64,000 nucleotides of DNA from UBA7446 sp049596455 (GCA_049596455.1 JBMYLP010000004.1:1-64000), one strand, 5' to 3'; positions 34,606 through 44,061 are shown, counted from the stretch's first letter. The notes: a model not told the origin generated them from the letters alone. A program made the numbers and translations.

Positions 34606-34748
34606 GAGGTGTCAAAAAGGAACATTTACCACAAAAGGTTTGTGTGGTATGCAAGCTTCCTTTTGTGTGGCGCAAAAAATGGAGTAAAAATTGGGAACAG
34701 GTAAAATATTGTAGCGAAAGATGCAGAAGACAAAAACAGCAGCGATAG
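34602..34748 (+). CDS. DUF2256 zinc-ribbon-like small protein
   Basis: 48 residues, found by reading the gap between photolyase genes. Cys14, Cys17, Cys37 and Cys41 form a CxxC...CxxxC zinc site in a tryptophan-rich basic peptide (KLPFVWRKKWSKNW, YCSERCRRQ). DUF2256 proteins are usually next to photolyases; function unknown. The start overlaps the photolyase stop (ATGA) and its last 28 nt overlap the DASH cryptochrome start. Confidence 0.88.
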   Translation: MRGVKKEHLPQKVCVVCKLPFVWRKKWSKNWEQVKYCSERCRRQKQQR

Positions 34749-36019
34749 TTTGGTTTCGGAACAATTTGCGTATTGATGACAATCAAGCGCTGACGCATGC
34801 CATAAACCGCCACAATCGTGTTATTGCGGTGTATCACCTTCCTGAGCATTGGCTAAACGAAACACCCTGGGGGTTTAGAAAAATGGAACGCTTTCGCGCC
34901 CAATTTCTACTACAAACATTAACCCAACTTCAAAAAGATTTAGCACGTTTAAACATCTCTTTGTGGGTATCCGTTGGTAATTGGACAGAAACGTTGCGCC
35001 AAATACAAGAAAAATATCAGATAAGCGACATATATGGGCAATCTGAATGGACACAAGAAGAAGTAGAAGAAACAGCACAAATCCCGAAAACCATCAATAC
35101 ACATTGGTATTACGACCAATTCTTGTTACATCCTGATGATATTCCCATGGAAATTTCGAACATTCCGGAAATCTTTACGGTTTTTAGAAAAAAATGCGAG
35201 AAGCAAAGTAAGGTCAGACCACCCATTGGCATACCTGAGGCCATGCCGACTGAAAACCTTTTAACTAACGTTCCAGCACAACCAACACTCGATGCATTGG
35301 GGTATGAAAGCATCTCCAACGACCACAGAACTGCAGTGCCTTTTGTGGGAGGCGAAACAGCGGCATGGGAACGCATTCAAGAATATTTTTGGGATACCAA
35401 GCAACTTTCCTTTTATAAAAAAACACGGAACGGTTTGTTGGGAAAAAAATACAGTTCTAAGCTATCGCTTTGGATGGCATTTGGTTCAATTTCAGCAAGA
35501 TCTATTTATGCTGAAGTGAAAAAGTATGAGCAAAGCGTAGTCAAAAATGACTCCACCTATTGGCTTGTTTTTGAACTTATTTGGCGCGACTATTTTAAGT
35601 ACATCTCTCTAAAACACCAAAATAAATTATTCAAAATAGGTGGTATTCTGGACAAAGTATATGATTGGGAAACGGATAAACGTCGTGTTCAAAAATGGAT
35701 TGATGGCAATACGCCCGAACCATTTGTAAATGCAAATATGCGAGAGCTAGCTTCCACCGGGTTTATGAGTAATCGAGGAAGGCAAAACGCAGCGAGTTTT
35801 TTCAGCAAAGAATGGCATTTGGATTGGCGCATTGGCGCAGCTTACTTTGAAGCCATGCTAATTGATTATGATGTGCACAGCAATTACGGCAACTGGATGT
35901 ATAATGCAGGCGTGGGCAACGATCCACGAGATCGAAAGTTTAACATTGCTTGGCAAGCAGAACGTTATGACCCCAAAAATACCTATCAAAAAACTTGGCT
36001 TCAAACAACACTTTTCTAA
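34721..36019 (+). CDS. DASH-type cryptochrome
   Basis: 432 residues. Antenna domain (AAIVWFRNNLRIDDNQALTHAI) and FAD domain with SSKLSLWMAFGSISARSIYAEV, FVNANMRELASTGFMSNRGRQNAASFF, DYDVHSNYGNWMYNAGVGNDPRDRKFNI; the last segments are DASH hallmarks. DASH proteins repair dimers in single-stranded DNA and may signal. Overlaps DUF2256 by 28 nt upstream and shares TAATG with the next gene. Confidence 0.93.
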   Translation: MQKTKTAAIVWFRNNLRIDDNQALTHAINRHNRVIAVYHLPEHWLNETPWGFRKMERFRAQFLLQTLTQLQKDLARLNISLWVSVGNWTETLRQIQEKYQISDIYGQSEWTQEEVEETAQIPKTINTHWYYDQFLLHPDDIPMEISNIPEIFTVFRKKCEKQSKVRPPIGIPEAMPTENLLTNVPAQPTLDALGYESISNDHRTAVPFVGGETAAWERIQEYFWDTKQLSFYKKTRNGLLGKKYSSKLSLWMAFGSISARSIYAEVKKYEQSVVKNDSTYWLVFELIWRDYFKYISLKHQNKLFKIGGILDKVYDWETDKRRVQKWIDGNTPEPFVNANMRELASTGFMSNRGRQNAASFFSKEWHLDWRIGAAYFEAMLIDYDVHSNYGNWMYNAGVGNDPRDRKFNIAWQAERYDPKNTYQKTWLQTTLF

Positions 36020-37545
36020 TGGAAGTACGACTCATTCTTGGCGATCAACTCAACGAAAATCACACGTGGTTTATTGAACCGAACAATCAAGTTTGTTACG
36101 TGATGTTTGAGATGCGACAAGAAACGGATTATGTACGCCATCACGTGCAAAAAGTAGTAGCCTTCTTTGCTGCAATGCGCACTTTTGCTCGAAAGCTAGA
36201 GGAAGATGGGCATACCGTAATATACTACACCATTGACGATCCAAACAACACCCAAAACCTAACTAAAAACATTGAAAAAGTAGTAGCCTTGCTTAACGCG
36301 TCTTCCTTTGCCTATCAACTACCAGATGAGTATCGATTGGATAAGCAACTAAAAGATTTTGGAAGTTCTCTAGAAATACCAACACATGTTATTGATACAG
36401 AGCATTTCTTTACCACCAGAACCGAATTAGCGGAATTCTATAAAGGTAAAAAGGCTTTGGTCATGGAGTTCTTTTACCGCTACATGCGGAAAAAACATCA
36501 ATACCTAATGGTGGACGGTCAACCAGAAGGTGGGAGCTGGAATTACGATAAGTTTAATAGGAATACGTGGAAAGGCGGTGTTATACCTCCACCCTATCAA
36601 CCCGATGCGACACTGGCGCAAGAAATTTATAATCAAGTAGTTGAAACTAAAATAGATACTATAGGCACCTTCGATGCTGCATCGTTTTTATTTGCTGTGT
36701 CTAGAGAAGAATCGCTTCAACAATTAAACTATTTCTGTGAGCACTTGCTTCAAGATTTTGGTACCTACCAAGATGCCATGCATCAAGAAGAAACCAATTT
36801 GTTTCATGCACGCATTTCATTTAGTTTAAATGTAAAACTCATCTCACCTGATGAAGTGATTGAACGTGCTATTGAATCGTATAGAAAAAATGATGCTATT
36901 AATCTTTCACAAATTGAGGGCTTTGTACGTCAAATTTTAGGTTGGCGCGAATATATTCGGGGACTCTATTGGAAAGAAATGCCTCAATATAAACAGAAAA
37001 ATGAGCTAAATAATTTTGGGAAACTTCCAAATTTTTATTGGACAGGAAATACCAAAATGAACTGCCTTAAAACCAGCATCAAAAACAGTTTGGATAATGC
37101 CTATGCACATCACATTCAACGCTTGATGATTACAGGGAATTTTGCATTGCTATTGCAAACCCATCCAGATGAGGTAGATGCTTGGTATTTGGGTATTTAT
37201 GCCGATGCGGTGGAATGGGTTCAGCTTCCAAATACGCGTGGTATGAGCCAGTATGCCGATGGTGGAGTTTTAGCCACTAAACCTTATGTTTCATCGGGGT
37301 CGTATGTAAACAAAATGAGCAACTATTGCGCGCAATGCAGTTATGACAAAAAGAAACGTACAGGCGAAAACGCATGTCCATTTAATAGTTTGTATTGGAA
37401 TTTTTTGGACGATAAAAGAGTGGAGCTCAAAGGGAATAACCGTATGGGTATGATGTATAATTTACTGGGCAAAATCAATCCTGAGGAGCTGGCACAAATT
37501 AAGGCACGAGCTTACGAAATCATGGAAAACCCAGATTTGTTTTAA
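36019..37545 (+). CDS. Iron-sulfur bacterial photolyase/cryptochrome (PhrB-like)
   Basis: 508 residues from MEVRLILGDQLNENHTWF. The four cysteines expected to hold a 4Fe-4S cluster are all present: Cys349, Cys437, Cys440, Cys453 (NCLK; NYCAQC; NACPFN). The spacing is almost the same as in Agrobacterium PhrB. Motifs NLFHARISFSLN and GFVRQILGWREYIRGLYW are typical. Expected to repair 6-4 photoproducts using a lumazine antenna. This gives the operon three distinct members of the photolyase superfamily. Confidence 0.93.
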   Translation: MEVRLILGDQLNENHTWFIEPNNQVCYVMFEMRQETDYVRHHVQKVVAFFAAMRTFARKLEEDGHTVIYYTIDDPNNTQNLTKNIEKVVALLNASSFAYQLPDEYRLDKQLKDFGSSLEIPTHVIDTEHFFTTRTELAEFYKGKKALVMEFFYRYMRKKHQYLMVDGQPEGGSWNYDKFNRNTWKGGVIPPPYQPDATLAQEIYNQVVETKIDTIGTFDAASFLFAVSREESLQQLNYFCEHLLQDFGTYQDAMHQEETNLFHARISFSLNVKLISPDEVIERAIESYRKNDAINLSQIEGFVRQILGWREYIRGLYWKEMPQYKQKNELNNFGKLPNFYWTGNTKMNCLKTSIKNSLDNAYAHHIQRLMITGNFALLLQTHPDEVDAWYLGIYADAVEWVQLPNTRGMSQYADGGVLATKPYVSSGSYVNKMSNYCAQCSYDKKKRTGENACPFNSLYWNFLDDKRVELKGNNRMGMMYNLLGKINPEELAQIKARAYEIMENPDLF

Positions 37546-37585
37546 TTAATAAACCTCCATCTCAAAGTAGTTTCTATAGCGTTAT

Positions 37586-37864
37586 ATGAACAAAAAACTC
37601 ACCGAAAAAGAAATTGACCGAATTATAGAAATGGGTTGGGAAGACCGTACTCCTTTCGATGCTATTAAGATGCAATTTGGACTTAAAGAACAAGAAGTGA
37701 TTGACATCATGCGACGCAATATGAAACCTAGTAGTTTTAAGTTGTGGCGAAAACGCGTTCAGGGAAGAAAAACCAAACACCTAAAAAAACGTTCAGACGA
37801 AGTAGGGCGATTTAAATGTTCTCGCCAAAGAGGCATCAGCAACAACAAGGTTTCTAAGCGATAA
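37586..37864 (+). CDS. DUF2805/TIGR03643-family protein
   Basis: 92 residues. LTEKEIDRIIEMGWEDRTPFDAIKMQFGLKEQEVIDIMRRNMKPSSFKLWRKRVQGRKTKH is the conserved core of this small basic helix-turn-helix-like family, often found beside photolyases. It starts 40 nt after the Fe-S photolyase and closes the operon. Function unknown; RNA or DNA binding is plausible from charge. Confidence 0.85.
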   Translation: MNKKLTEKEIDRIIEMGWEDRTPFDAIKMQFGLKEQEVIDIMRRNMKPSSFKLWRKRVQGRKTKHLKKRSDEVGRFKCSRQRGISNNKVSKR

Positions 37865-37868
37865 TTTT

Positions 37869-39179
37869 TTAGGAGATACGCTCAATCTGAGCACCCAACG
37901 CACGAAGGCGTGTATCAATATCTTGATATCCACGGTCAATTTGTTCAATATTGAATATGGTACTTGTGCCTTTTGCAGAAAGAGCTGCAATGAGCAATGA
38001 AACCCCTGCACGAATATCTGGCGATGTCATGGTAGTGGCTTTTAATGTCGATTTAAAATCATGACCGATAACATTAGCGCGGTGAGGATCACACAAAATA
38101 ATTTTAGCTCCCATGTCAATAAGTTTATCCACAAAGAACAAGCGACTTTCAAACATTTTTTGATGCACCAACACACTGCCACGGGCTTGGGTTGCTACAA
38201 CAAGAATAATACTCAACAAATCGGGTGTAAATCCTGGCCAAGGCGCATCAGCAATAGTCATTACCGAGCCGTCAATGTAGCTTTGAATTTCGTAACCATT
38301 GGTGTGTGCAGGAATAAACATATCGTCGCCTTTTTGCTCAATAGTAATTCCCAATCGGCGAAATACATCTGGAATCTGTCCCAAATATTCCCAGTTTACA
38401 TCTTTTATGGTTAGTGCACTTTGGGTAAGTGCCGCAAGTCCAATCCAACTACCGATTTCAATCATATCGGGCAAAATGCGATGCTCCGTTCCACCGAGCG
38501 ATTCAACGCCCTTAATGACCAATAAATTAGACCCAATTCCCGAAATGTTTGCACCCATACGCACTAGCATATTACAGAGTTGTTGCAGATACGGCTCGCA
38601 GGCTGCATTATAAATGGTAGTAGTGCCTTTGGCAAGCACGGCAGCCATTACAATGTTTGCCGTTCCAGTAACAGAGGCTTCGTCTAACAACATATAGGTT
38701 CCGTGTAATTCATCGGCTTCAACGCCATAGAAATACTCTTCTTTGTTGTATCGAAATGTTGCGCCAAGCTTTATAAATCCTTGAAAGTGAGTATCCAGTC
38801 TGCGACGACCAATTTTATCTCCGCCAGGTTTTGGGATAAATCCTTTCCCAAAACGAGCCAACAAAGGACCAACAATCATTATTGAACCACGCAGTCCGCG
38901 TCCGGCAAGCTTAAAATCATCAGATTGGAGATAATCAATATCCACCTCATCTGCCTGAAAAGTGTAGCTGTCAGCGCTGTGCTTTTCAGCTTTTACACCC
39001 AATTCAACAAGAATTTCAATGAGTTTATTTACATCGATAATATCAGGGATGTTGCTTATGGTTACAGGCTCAGGGGTGAGCAAAACGGCACATAAAATTT
39101 GTAATGCCTCGTTTTTAGCTCCTTGAGGTTGAATAGCCCCAGAAAGAGGTACACCGCCCGTAATCTTAAACGCTCCCAT
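37869..39179 (-). CDS. murA: UDP-N-acetylglucosamine 1-carboxyvinyltransferase with Asp at the catalytic Cys position
   Basis: 436 residues. First committed step of peptidoglycan synthesis. N-terminal KITGGVPLSGAIQPQGAKNEAL and the catalytic loop PKPGGDKIGRRRLDTHF: residue 121 is Asp where E. coli MurA has Cys115. Asp at this place is known to keep activity and prevent fosfomycin from forming its covalent adduct, so natural fosfomycin resistance is expected. Abuts the DUF4290 gene with no spacing. Confidence 0.96.
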   Translation of the reverse strand: MGAFKITGGVPLSGAIQPQGAKNEALQILCAVLLTPEPVTISNIPDIIDVNKLIEILVELGVKAEKHSADSYTFQADEVDIDYLQSDDFKLAGRGLRGSIMIVGPLLARFGKGFIPKPGGDKIGRRRLDTHFQGFIKLGATFRYNKEEYFYGVEADELHGTYMLLDEASVTGTANIVMAAVLAKGTTTIYNAACEPYLQQLCNMLVRMGANISGIGSNLLVIKGVESLGGTEHRILPDMIEIGSWIGLAALTQSALTIKDVNWEYLGQIPDVFRRLGITIEQKGDDMFIPAHTNGYEIQSYIDGSVMTIADAPWPGFTPDLLSIILVVATQARGSVLVHQKMFESRLFFVDKLIDMGAKIILCDPHRANVIGHDFKSTLKATTMTSPDIRAGVSLLIAALSAKGTSTIFNIEQIDRGYQDIDTRLRALGAQIERIS

Positions 39180-39827
39180 TTACTTGCGACGTTGCTTTGG
39201 GTTTCGATATTTTTTATGCTTGCTTCTACTACCGCCTTTGCCAAATCGTTTGTTTGATAAACGGATTAGATTTTCAGAATCGGTTAAGACTTCTCCCTTG
39301 CCAGAAAGCACAATCTTTCCACCCGAAAGCTCCGCTAAATGATCAAAAATAACTTGATCTTCAACGGTGTCTTTGTTCCAATTCAAAAAGCATTTTTTCA
39401 TGTGATTTGCAATCACATAAACCAGGGCTTCTTTAAGTTCGCCTTCTTCCCAATCTACCACCACATCAATCATTCCCTTGATATTATTCCCGTAAAAACG
39501 GTATTTGGGGTATGACTGCGGGTAGTCTAACGGAGTTGGCGGTGCTGCCAATACTTCGGCATCTGGCTTTGGAAAAGGTGCATCTACATCCAATTTAAAA
39601 TCGGACATAATAAACAATTGGTCCCAAAGTTTATGCTGAAAATCAGCAACATCACGTAAGTGTGGATTTAGATTGCCCATAATACCAATAATGGCCTGGG
39701 CTTGTTTATTGCGTTGTTCTTTGTCTTCTTCAGCCATTACTTGCTGAATCATTTTGTGAATATGACGACCGTATTCCGGTATCGCCAATTGCGAGCGTTC
39801 GTTGTTGTATTGAAGATTTTCTATCAA
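39180..39827 (-). CDS. DUF4290-family protein
   Basis: 215 residues. MIENLQYNNERSQLAIPEYGRHIHKMI at the N-terminus is the usual opening of the DUF4290 family, known only in Bacteroidota. The middle keeps YRFYGNNIKGMI and the C-terminus is very basic (RFGKGGSRSKHKKYRNPKQRRK), suggesting nucleic acid or ribosome contact. Directly upstream of murA, the common arrangement. Function unknown. Confidence 0.85.
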   Translation of the reverse strand: MIENLQYNNERSQLAIPEYGRHIHKMIQQVMAEEDKEQRNKQAQAIIGIMGNLNPHLRDVADFQHKLWDQLFIMSDFKLDVDAPFPKPDAEVLAAPPTPLDYPQSYPKYRFYGNNIKGMIDVVVDWEEGELKEALVYVIANHMKKCFLNWNKDTVEDQVIFDHLAELSGGKIVLSGKGEVLTDSENLIRLSNKRFGKGGSRSKHKKYRNPKQRRK

Positions 39828-39863
39828 GGAGGGTTATTTAGGGGTAAAACTAATAAAAAAAGA

Positions 39864-40154
39864 TTAGAGCTGGATGATATTTGGAATTTTAGCTGCCTGC
39901 TTATATTTTTCTATAATTATATCAGGACTTTCAAAAGTTCCCGAAACAGAAATACTGTTGTATTTGCCTTTGCTTGACGCGCGAACTGAAATTTTAACTT
40001 CGTGGTTTGCAAACAGGGCGTTAAGTGTTTCTTCGGCATTGCCAGATGCAGGCACAATAAATTTAAACACATACACTCCTGGCCACGAACTTGTATCTAA
40101 AAGTTGTTGGCGAAAGCGTTGGTAAAACGAATCGTCTTTTGTGATGTGTTGCAT
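39864..40154 (-). CDS. DUF493/YbeD-like protein
   Basis: 96 residues. WPGVYVFKFIVPASGNAEETLNALF and KISVRASSKGKYNSISVSGTFESPDIIIEKYKQAA match the ferredoxin-like DUF493 (YbeD) fold. Small putative regulatory protein of unknown role. Lies 36 nt upstream of the DUF4290 gene; the ATG at 40154 diverges from the NTPase gene. Confidence 0.82.
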   Translation of the reverse strand: MQHITKDDSFYQRFRQQLLDTSSWPGVYVFKFIVPASGNAEETLNALFANHEVKISVRASSKGKYNSISVSGTFESPDIIIEKYKQAAKIPNIIQL

Positions 40155-40203
40155 GGCGCAAAGATACAGTTTTGGAAAAGGTTACAAATCCCGACATTTG
40201 TGT

Positions 40204-40734
40204 ATGTTTAAAAAACAAAAAGTAGTGCTGACCGGCGCGCCATCAAGTGGAAAAACCACCTTACTTAACAGTGTAAATCACGCTGAAATTTCTTGCTACA
40301 GTGAAGTGTCAAGGGCTGTTATTTCGGCAGCGCAAGCCAAAGGCATTCATCGTCCTTTTTTGGAAAACCCATTGGCATTTAGCGAGACGCTTTTTGAAAA
40401 CAGGCTCCACGATTACTTTACAGAAAGTACGCTCCCCGTGCAATTATATGACCGTGGCATTCACGATGTGGTGGCTTATTTACATGAATTGGGATATGAC
40501 ATTCCTTGCGGCATGGAGGAAGATTGTACAAATTTTACCTACGACAAAGTTTTTGTTTTCCCGCCGTGGGAAGCCATATTTGAGCAAGACACCCAACGAA
40601 TGGAAGATTTTAATGAATCTGAAAAAAATCATCTTGCATTAATAGAAACCTATGCAAACTATGGCATGGAATGCATTGAAGTACCTCGAGTTAGCGTTCC
40701 TAAACGCCTTGCGTTTATTTTAGAAAACCTATGA
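40204..40734 (+). CDS. ATP/GTP-binding NTPase, AAA_28-like
   Basis: 176 residues from MFKKQKVVLTGAPSSGKTTLLN. Walker A GAPSSGKTT; Walker-B-like LYDRGIHDVVAYL. Looks like the small predicted P-loop kinases of the AAA_28 type. Substrate unknown. First gene of a four-gene chain with recQ, fmt and yqgE, each joined by ATGA overlaps. The longer frame upstream is not family-like. Confidence 0.82.
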   Translation: MFKKQKVVLTGAPSSGKTTLLNSVNHAEISCYSEVSRAVISAAQAKGIHRPFLENPLAFSETLFENRLHDYFTESTLPVQLYDRGIHDVVAYLHELGYDIPCGMEEDCTNFTYDKVFVFPPWEAIFEQDTQRMEDFNESEKNHLALIETYANYGMECIEVPRVSVPKRLAFILENL

Positions 40735-42584
40735 CTAAAAACGTAAAAGATATTCTTCAAACCTATTGGGGTGCTTCTGCGTTTCGTACAGGGCAGCAAG
40801 AAGCGGTTTCGGCTGTGTTGGATAGACGCGATTGCCTTGTGGTATTGCCTACTGGCGGCGGAAAAAGTCTTTGTTATCAACTTCCTGCATTGTTGTTGCC
40901 TGGAGTTTGCGTGGTTGTCAGTCCATTAATTGCACTTATGAGCGATCAAGTGGAAGGACTTCAGAAGAAAGGAGTTCGTGCCATGCATTTGTCGGGACCC
41001 ATGCATGAAGACGACCTCGTGAGGGCTTTAGACAATTGTAAGTTTGGGAACTTTAAATTTCTGTATCTGTCGCCCGAACGGGCGCAGCATCCCCTAGTGC
41101 AAGCGCATTTGTCGCAAATGCAGCTTTCGCTGCTGGCTATTGATGAGGCACATTGTATTTCGGAATGGGGACACGATTTTAGACCTGCTTACCGAGAAAT
41201 AATCTCCCTAAAAAATCTATTCCCAGATATTCCAACTATTGCCGTTACAGCCACAGCCACAGCTGCCGTCAGAGAAGACATTTGTAATTCCCTAGAGTTG
41301 CAATCGCCAGAGAAAATTGTGGGTTCGTTTGATAGACCAAATATCGAACTGCGTGTAGTGCATACTGACAATAAACTCGAAGCCATTTCAGCAGCGTTGG
41401 AGCCCAAAGGCACCCCGAGCATTGTGTATGCGGGCACACGAAAAAGTGCAGAACTGCTGAGCAATCATCTCAATAATATGGGGCATAAAGTGGCGTTTTT
41501 TCATGGAGGTGCAGCTGAAAAAGAATCGCGAATTGCCAATTGGATGCAAGAAAAAACACCTGTTATGGTGGCTACCACGGCTTTTGGCATGGGCATAGAC
41601 AAAGCAAATGTACAGCGTGTGGTACACGCTACTTTGCCGTTTAGCATGGAGCAATATTATCAAGAAGTGGGGCGTTGTGGCAGAGATGGAAGCGCATCAA
41701 TAGCGACGCTTTTTGTAGGACAAGAAGATGAAAAAAAACTTTGGAACAGACTTATGGCAAGTGTCCCATCTAAAGAAGCCATTCAAAAAACCTACAAGCA
41801 TCTGTGCCACTATTTTGATATCGCCTATGGTGAATTACCACAGGCAATGTTGGAGTTTAATTTAAATTTGTTTTGTCAACGATACGATTTAAATCCGAAA
41901 ATAACCTTTCATGTATTAGCGCTTTTGGAGCGTGGTCAAGTACTTTCGTTAACGACATTTAATACACCCAAAACGTCGCTTAAACTTGAAGAAAGCAGTA
42001 ATGCTAAAAACGATGTTTTAATCGATTATTTGTTACGAAATATTGGCGGAATCACAGAAAGAGTGCAGCCGATAAATCTGCTCACAATAGCAAAACGATG
42101 TAATGTGCCTTTGCAGCAATGTGTGGAATCATTAAAGGCAATGGAAAAAAATGGGAGCGCAAAAGTGGAGCAATTGCACGTAGATAGTGCGATTCAGTTT
42201 CTTCTCCCGCGAGAAGATAAGCGAACTTTACTACCTGTTGTCCAGCAATTGAGTAACTTTAAAAAGGAGAAAAAACGCTTGGCAAATTCGGTTTGGGAGT
42301 ATTGCATCACATCGACCTGCTACCGAAAAAAACTGTTGGGTTACTTTGGTGAAAAAACAAAGACTAAATGCAATTTCTGCTCAAATTGTTTAAAAAATAA
42401 GACTGCTATTAAAGATGTAATTCTGGCGTTAAAAAACCTGCTTTCGAGCGGAGAAGCTGTATCTTTGGAACAATTGATTTTGGAATCAAAATACGGCAGA
42501 GAACATGTTATTGAAGCACTAAACGACATGATAAATGAAGAACTTATCGAACAAGAAAAAGCAACTTTTTACAGATTAAAATGA
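40731..42584 (+). CDS. recQ: ATP-dependent DNA helicase RecQ
   Basis: 617 residues. Helicase motifs: I (VVLPTGGGKSLCYQLPAL), II (LAIDEAHCISEWGHDFRP), III (VTATAT), VI region (YYQEVGRCGRDG). The zinc site of the RecQ-C part reads CITSTCYRKKLLGYFGE and CNFCSNCL. The C-terminal region after 560 is short and does not look like a classical HRDC domain. Works in recombination and replication-fork repair. Confidence 0.94.
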   Translation: MTKNVKDILQTYWGASAFRTGQQEAVSAVLDRRDCLVVLPTGGGKSLCYQLPALLLPGVCVVVSPLIALMSDQVEGLQKKGVRAMHLSGPMHEDDLVRALDNCKFGNFKFLYLSPERAQHPLVQAHLSQMQLSLLAIDEAHCISEWGHDFRPAYREIISLKNLFPDIPTIAVTATATAAVREDICNSLELQSPEKIVGSFDRPNIELRVVHTDNKLEAISAALEPKGTPSIVYAGTRKSAELLSNHLNNMGHKVAFFHGGAAEKESRIANWMQEKTPVMVATTAFGMGIDKANVQRVVHATLPFSMEQYYQEVGRCGRDGSASIATLFVGQEDEKKLWNRLMASVPSKEAIQKTYKHLCHYFDIAYGELPQAMLEFNLNLFCQRYDLNPKITFHVLALLERGQVLSLTTFNTPKTSLKLEESSNAKNDVLIDYLLRNIGGITERVQPINLLTIAKRCNVPLQQCVESLKAMEKNGSAKVEQLHVDSAIQFLLPREDKRTLLPVVQQLSNFKKEKKRLANSVWEYCITSTCYRKKLLGYFGEKTKTKCNFCSNCLKNKTAIKDVILALKNLLSSGEAVSLEQLILESKYGREHVIEALNDMINEELIEQEKATFYRLK

Positions 42585-43531
42585 GCACATCGTTACGCGT
42601 AGTTTTTATGGGAACGCCTGCTTTTGCAGTGGCAGGATTGCGTGGTATTTTGGAAAGTCGGCACGAAGTAGTTGTAGTAGTTACAGCTCCTGATCGTCCT
42701 GCGGGAAGAGGTAAAAAATTGCGCTTTTCTGCGGTAAAAGAAGAAGCCTTAGCGCAAGATATTCCACTGCTGCAACCTGAAAAATTAAACGATAAAAACA
42801 CCCTAAATCAACTTAAAGCGTTCAACGCAGATGTCTTTGTTGTGGTTGCTTTTAGAATGCTGCCAAAAGTCGTTTGGAAAATTCCATCTTTGGGAACATT
42901 TAACCTCCACGCTTCTCTATTACCTCAATATCGAGGTGCTGCTCCCATTCACTGGGCAATTATCAACGGAGAAAAAGAAACTGGGTTAACAACCTTTTTA
43001 ATTGACGAAAAAATTGACACTGGTGCTATTTTACTGCAACAACGCATGAACATAAAACCCGAAGAAACCATGGGAGCGCTAAGCCTGCGTATGCAAGCAT
43101 TGTCTGGAGAAATGATTGTAAACACATTGGATGTTTTGGCATCGGGAAGTGTAACGGCTGTTCCACAACCCATTACTAAAGATTTGATTTCCGCCCCAAA
43201 GCTAACAAGAGAAAATACTCGAGTAGATTGGGGTAAAAATGGGCAAGAAATTGTCAATCACATTCACGGACTAAATCCTTTCCCAACGGCGTGGAGTATG
43301 TTGGAATTACCCAACGACGAGCTTTATGTAAAGTTGAATCATGCACATTTTGTAATGGGAACACCTATCCTTGCGCCAGGAACCATATCCATTGAAGACC
43401 AGCAGCTTCATGTTGCAGTTCATGATGGTTACGTTTACATTGATGAGCTTCAATTACCAAATAAAAAAAGTATGAAAACAGCTGCCTTGCTTAACGGGTT
43501 CAGCTTTCCAGAAAAATGCAGGTTTGTATGA
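42581..43531 (+). CDS. fmt: Methionyl-tRNA formyltransferase
   Basis: 316 residues. VFMGTPAFAVAGLRGIL, FVVVAFRMLPKVVW and FNLHASLLPQYRGAAPIHWAIINGEKETG (Asn-His-Asp site) are diagnostic. Formylates initiator Met-tRNA using 10-formyl-THF. ATGA overlap with recQ upstream and yqgE downstream. Confidence 0.96.
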   Translation: MSTSLRVVFMGTPAFAVAGLRGILESRHEVVVVVTAPDRPAGRGKKLRFSAVKEEALAQDIPLLQPEKLNDKNTLNQLKAFNADVFVVVAFRMLPKVVWKIPSLGTFNLHASLLPQYRGAAPIHWAIINGEKETGLTTFLIDEKIDTGAILLQQRMNIKPEETMGALSLRMQALSGEMIVNTLDVLASGSVTAVPQPITKDLISAPKLTRENTRVDWGKNGQEIVNHIHGLNPFPTAWSMLELPNDELYVKLNHAHFVMGTPILAPGTISIEDQQLHVAVHDGYVYIDELQLPNKKSMKTAALLNGFSFPEKCRFV

Positions 43532-44061
43532 TGACAGGGAAACTTTTGGTAGCGCACCCCTCCATACTTGGCGATCAGTCTTTTGGGCGCAGCGTGGTGC
43601 TAATGGCAGAGCATAATGAAGAAGGGGCGTTGGGGTTTGTAGTCAATCAACATACGCATTACACATTAGGTGATTTACTTCCAGAAATGGGTATTGATGC
43701 TCCTGTTTTTCAGGGTGGACCCGTGGAAGATGACAGGTTGTTTTACATGCATACCAAAGAAGATGTTGCCAATGCGCTGCCTCTAGGAAACGGTCTTTTT
43801 TGGGGCGGTGAGCTAGAAGATATTAAGTTGGCTTTATTATCAAATAAACTTCCCTCAAATCAAATTAAATTTTTGTTAGGCTATGCTGGTTGGAGTAAAG
43901 GGCAATTAGCCGAGGAGACCAAAACCAACGCATGGCTTTTAGTAAAAAACAGCTATAATCTGTTTGAAAATGAGGAACAACTCTGGGGAACAATCTTAAG
44001 AGATCTCGGTGGCGAGCTGGCGTTGTACTCTTTTGCGCCTAACGCTCCTGGGTTGAATTAA
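43528..44061 (+). CDS. YqgE/AlgH (UPF0301) family protein
   Basis: 177 residues. TGKLLVAHPSILGDQSFGRSVVLMAEHNEEGALGFVVNQ and VFQGGPVEDDRLFYMH match the UPF0301 family. Function unresolved. The ATG at 43528 overlaps the fmt stop (ATGA); an ATG one codon later is an equally good start. 3' end overlaps the convergent aminotransferase by 23 bp. Confidence 0.88.
   Translation: MMTGKLLVAHPSILGDQSFGRSVVLMAEHNEEGALGFVVNQHTHYTLGDLLPEMGIDAPVFQGGPVEDDRLFYMHTKEDVANALPLGNGLFWGGELEDIKLALLSNKLPSNQIKFLLGYAGWSKGQLAEETKTNAWLLVKNSYNLFENEEQLWGTILRDLGGELALYSFAPNAPGLN

Noticed and set aside
38061..38414. Plus-strand 117-codon frame inside murA
   Set aside because: Antisense shadow of murA; no start region or recognised motif.
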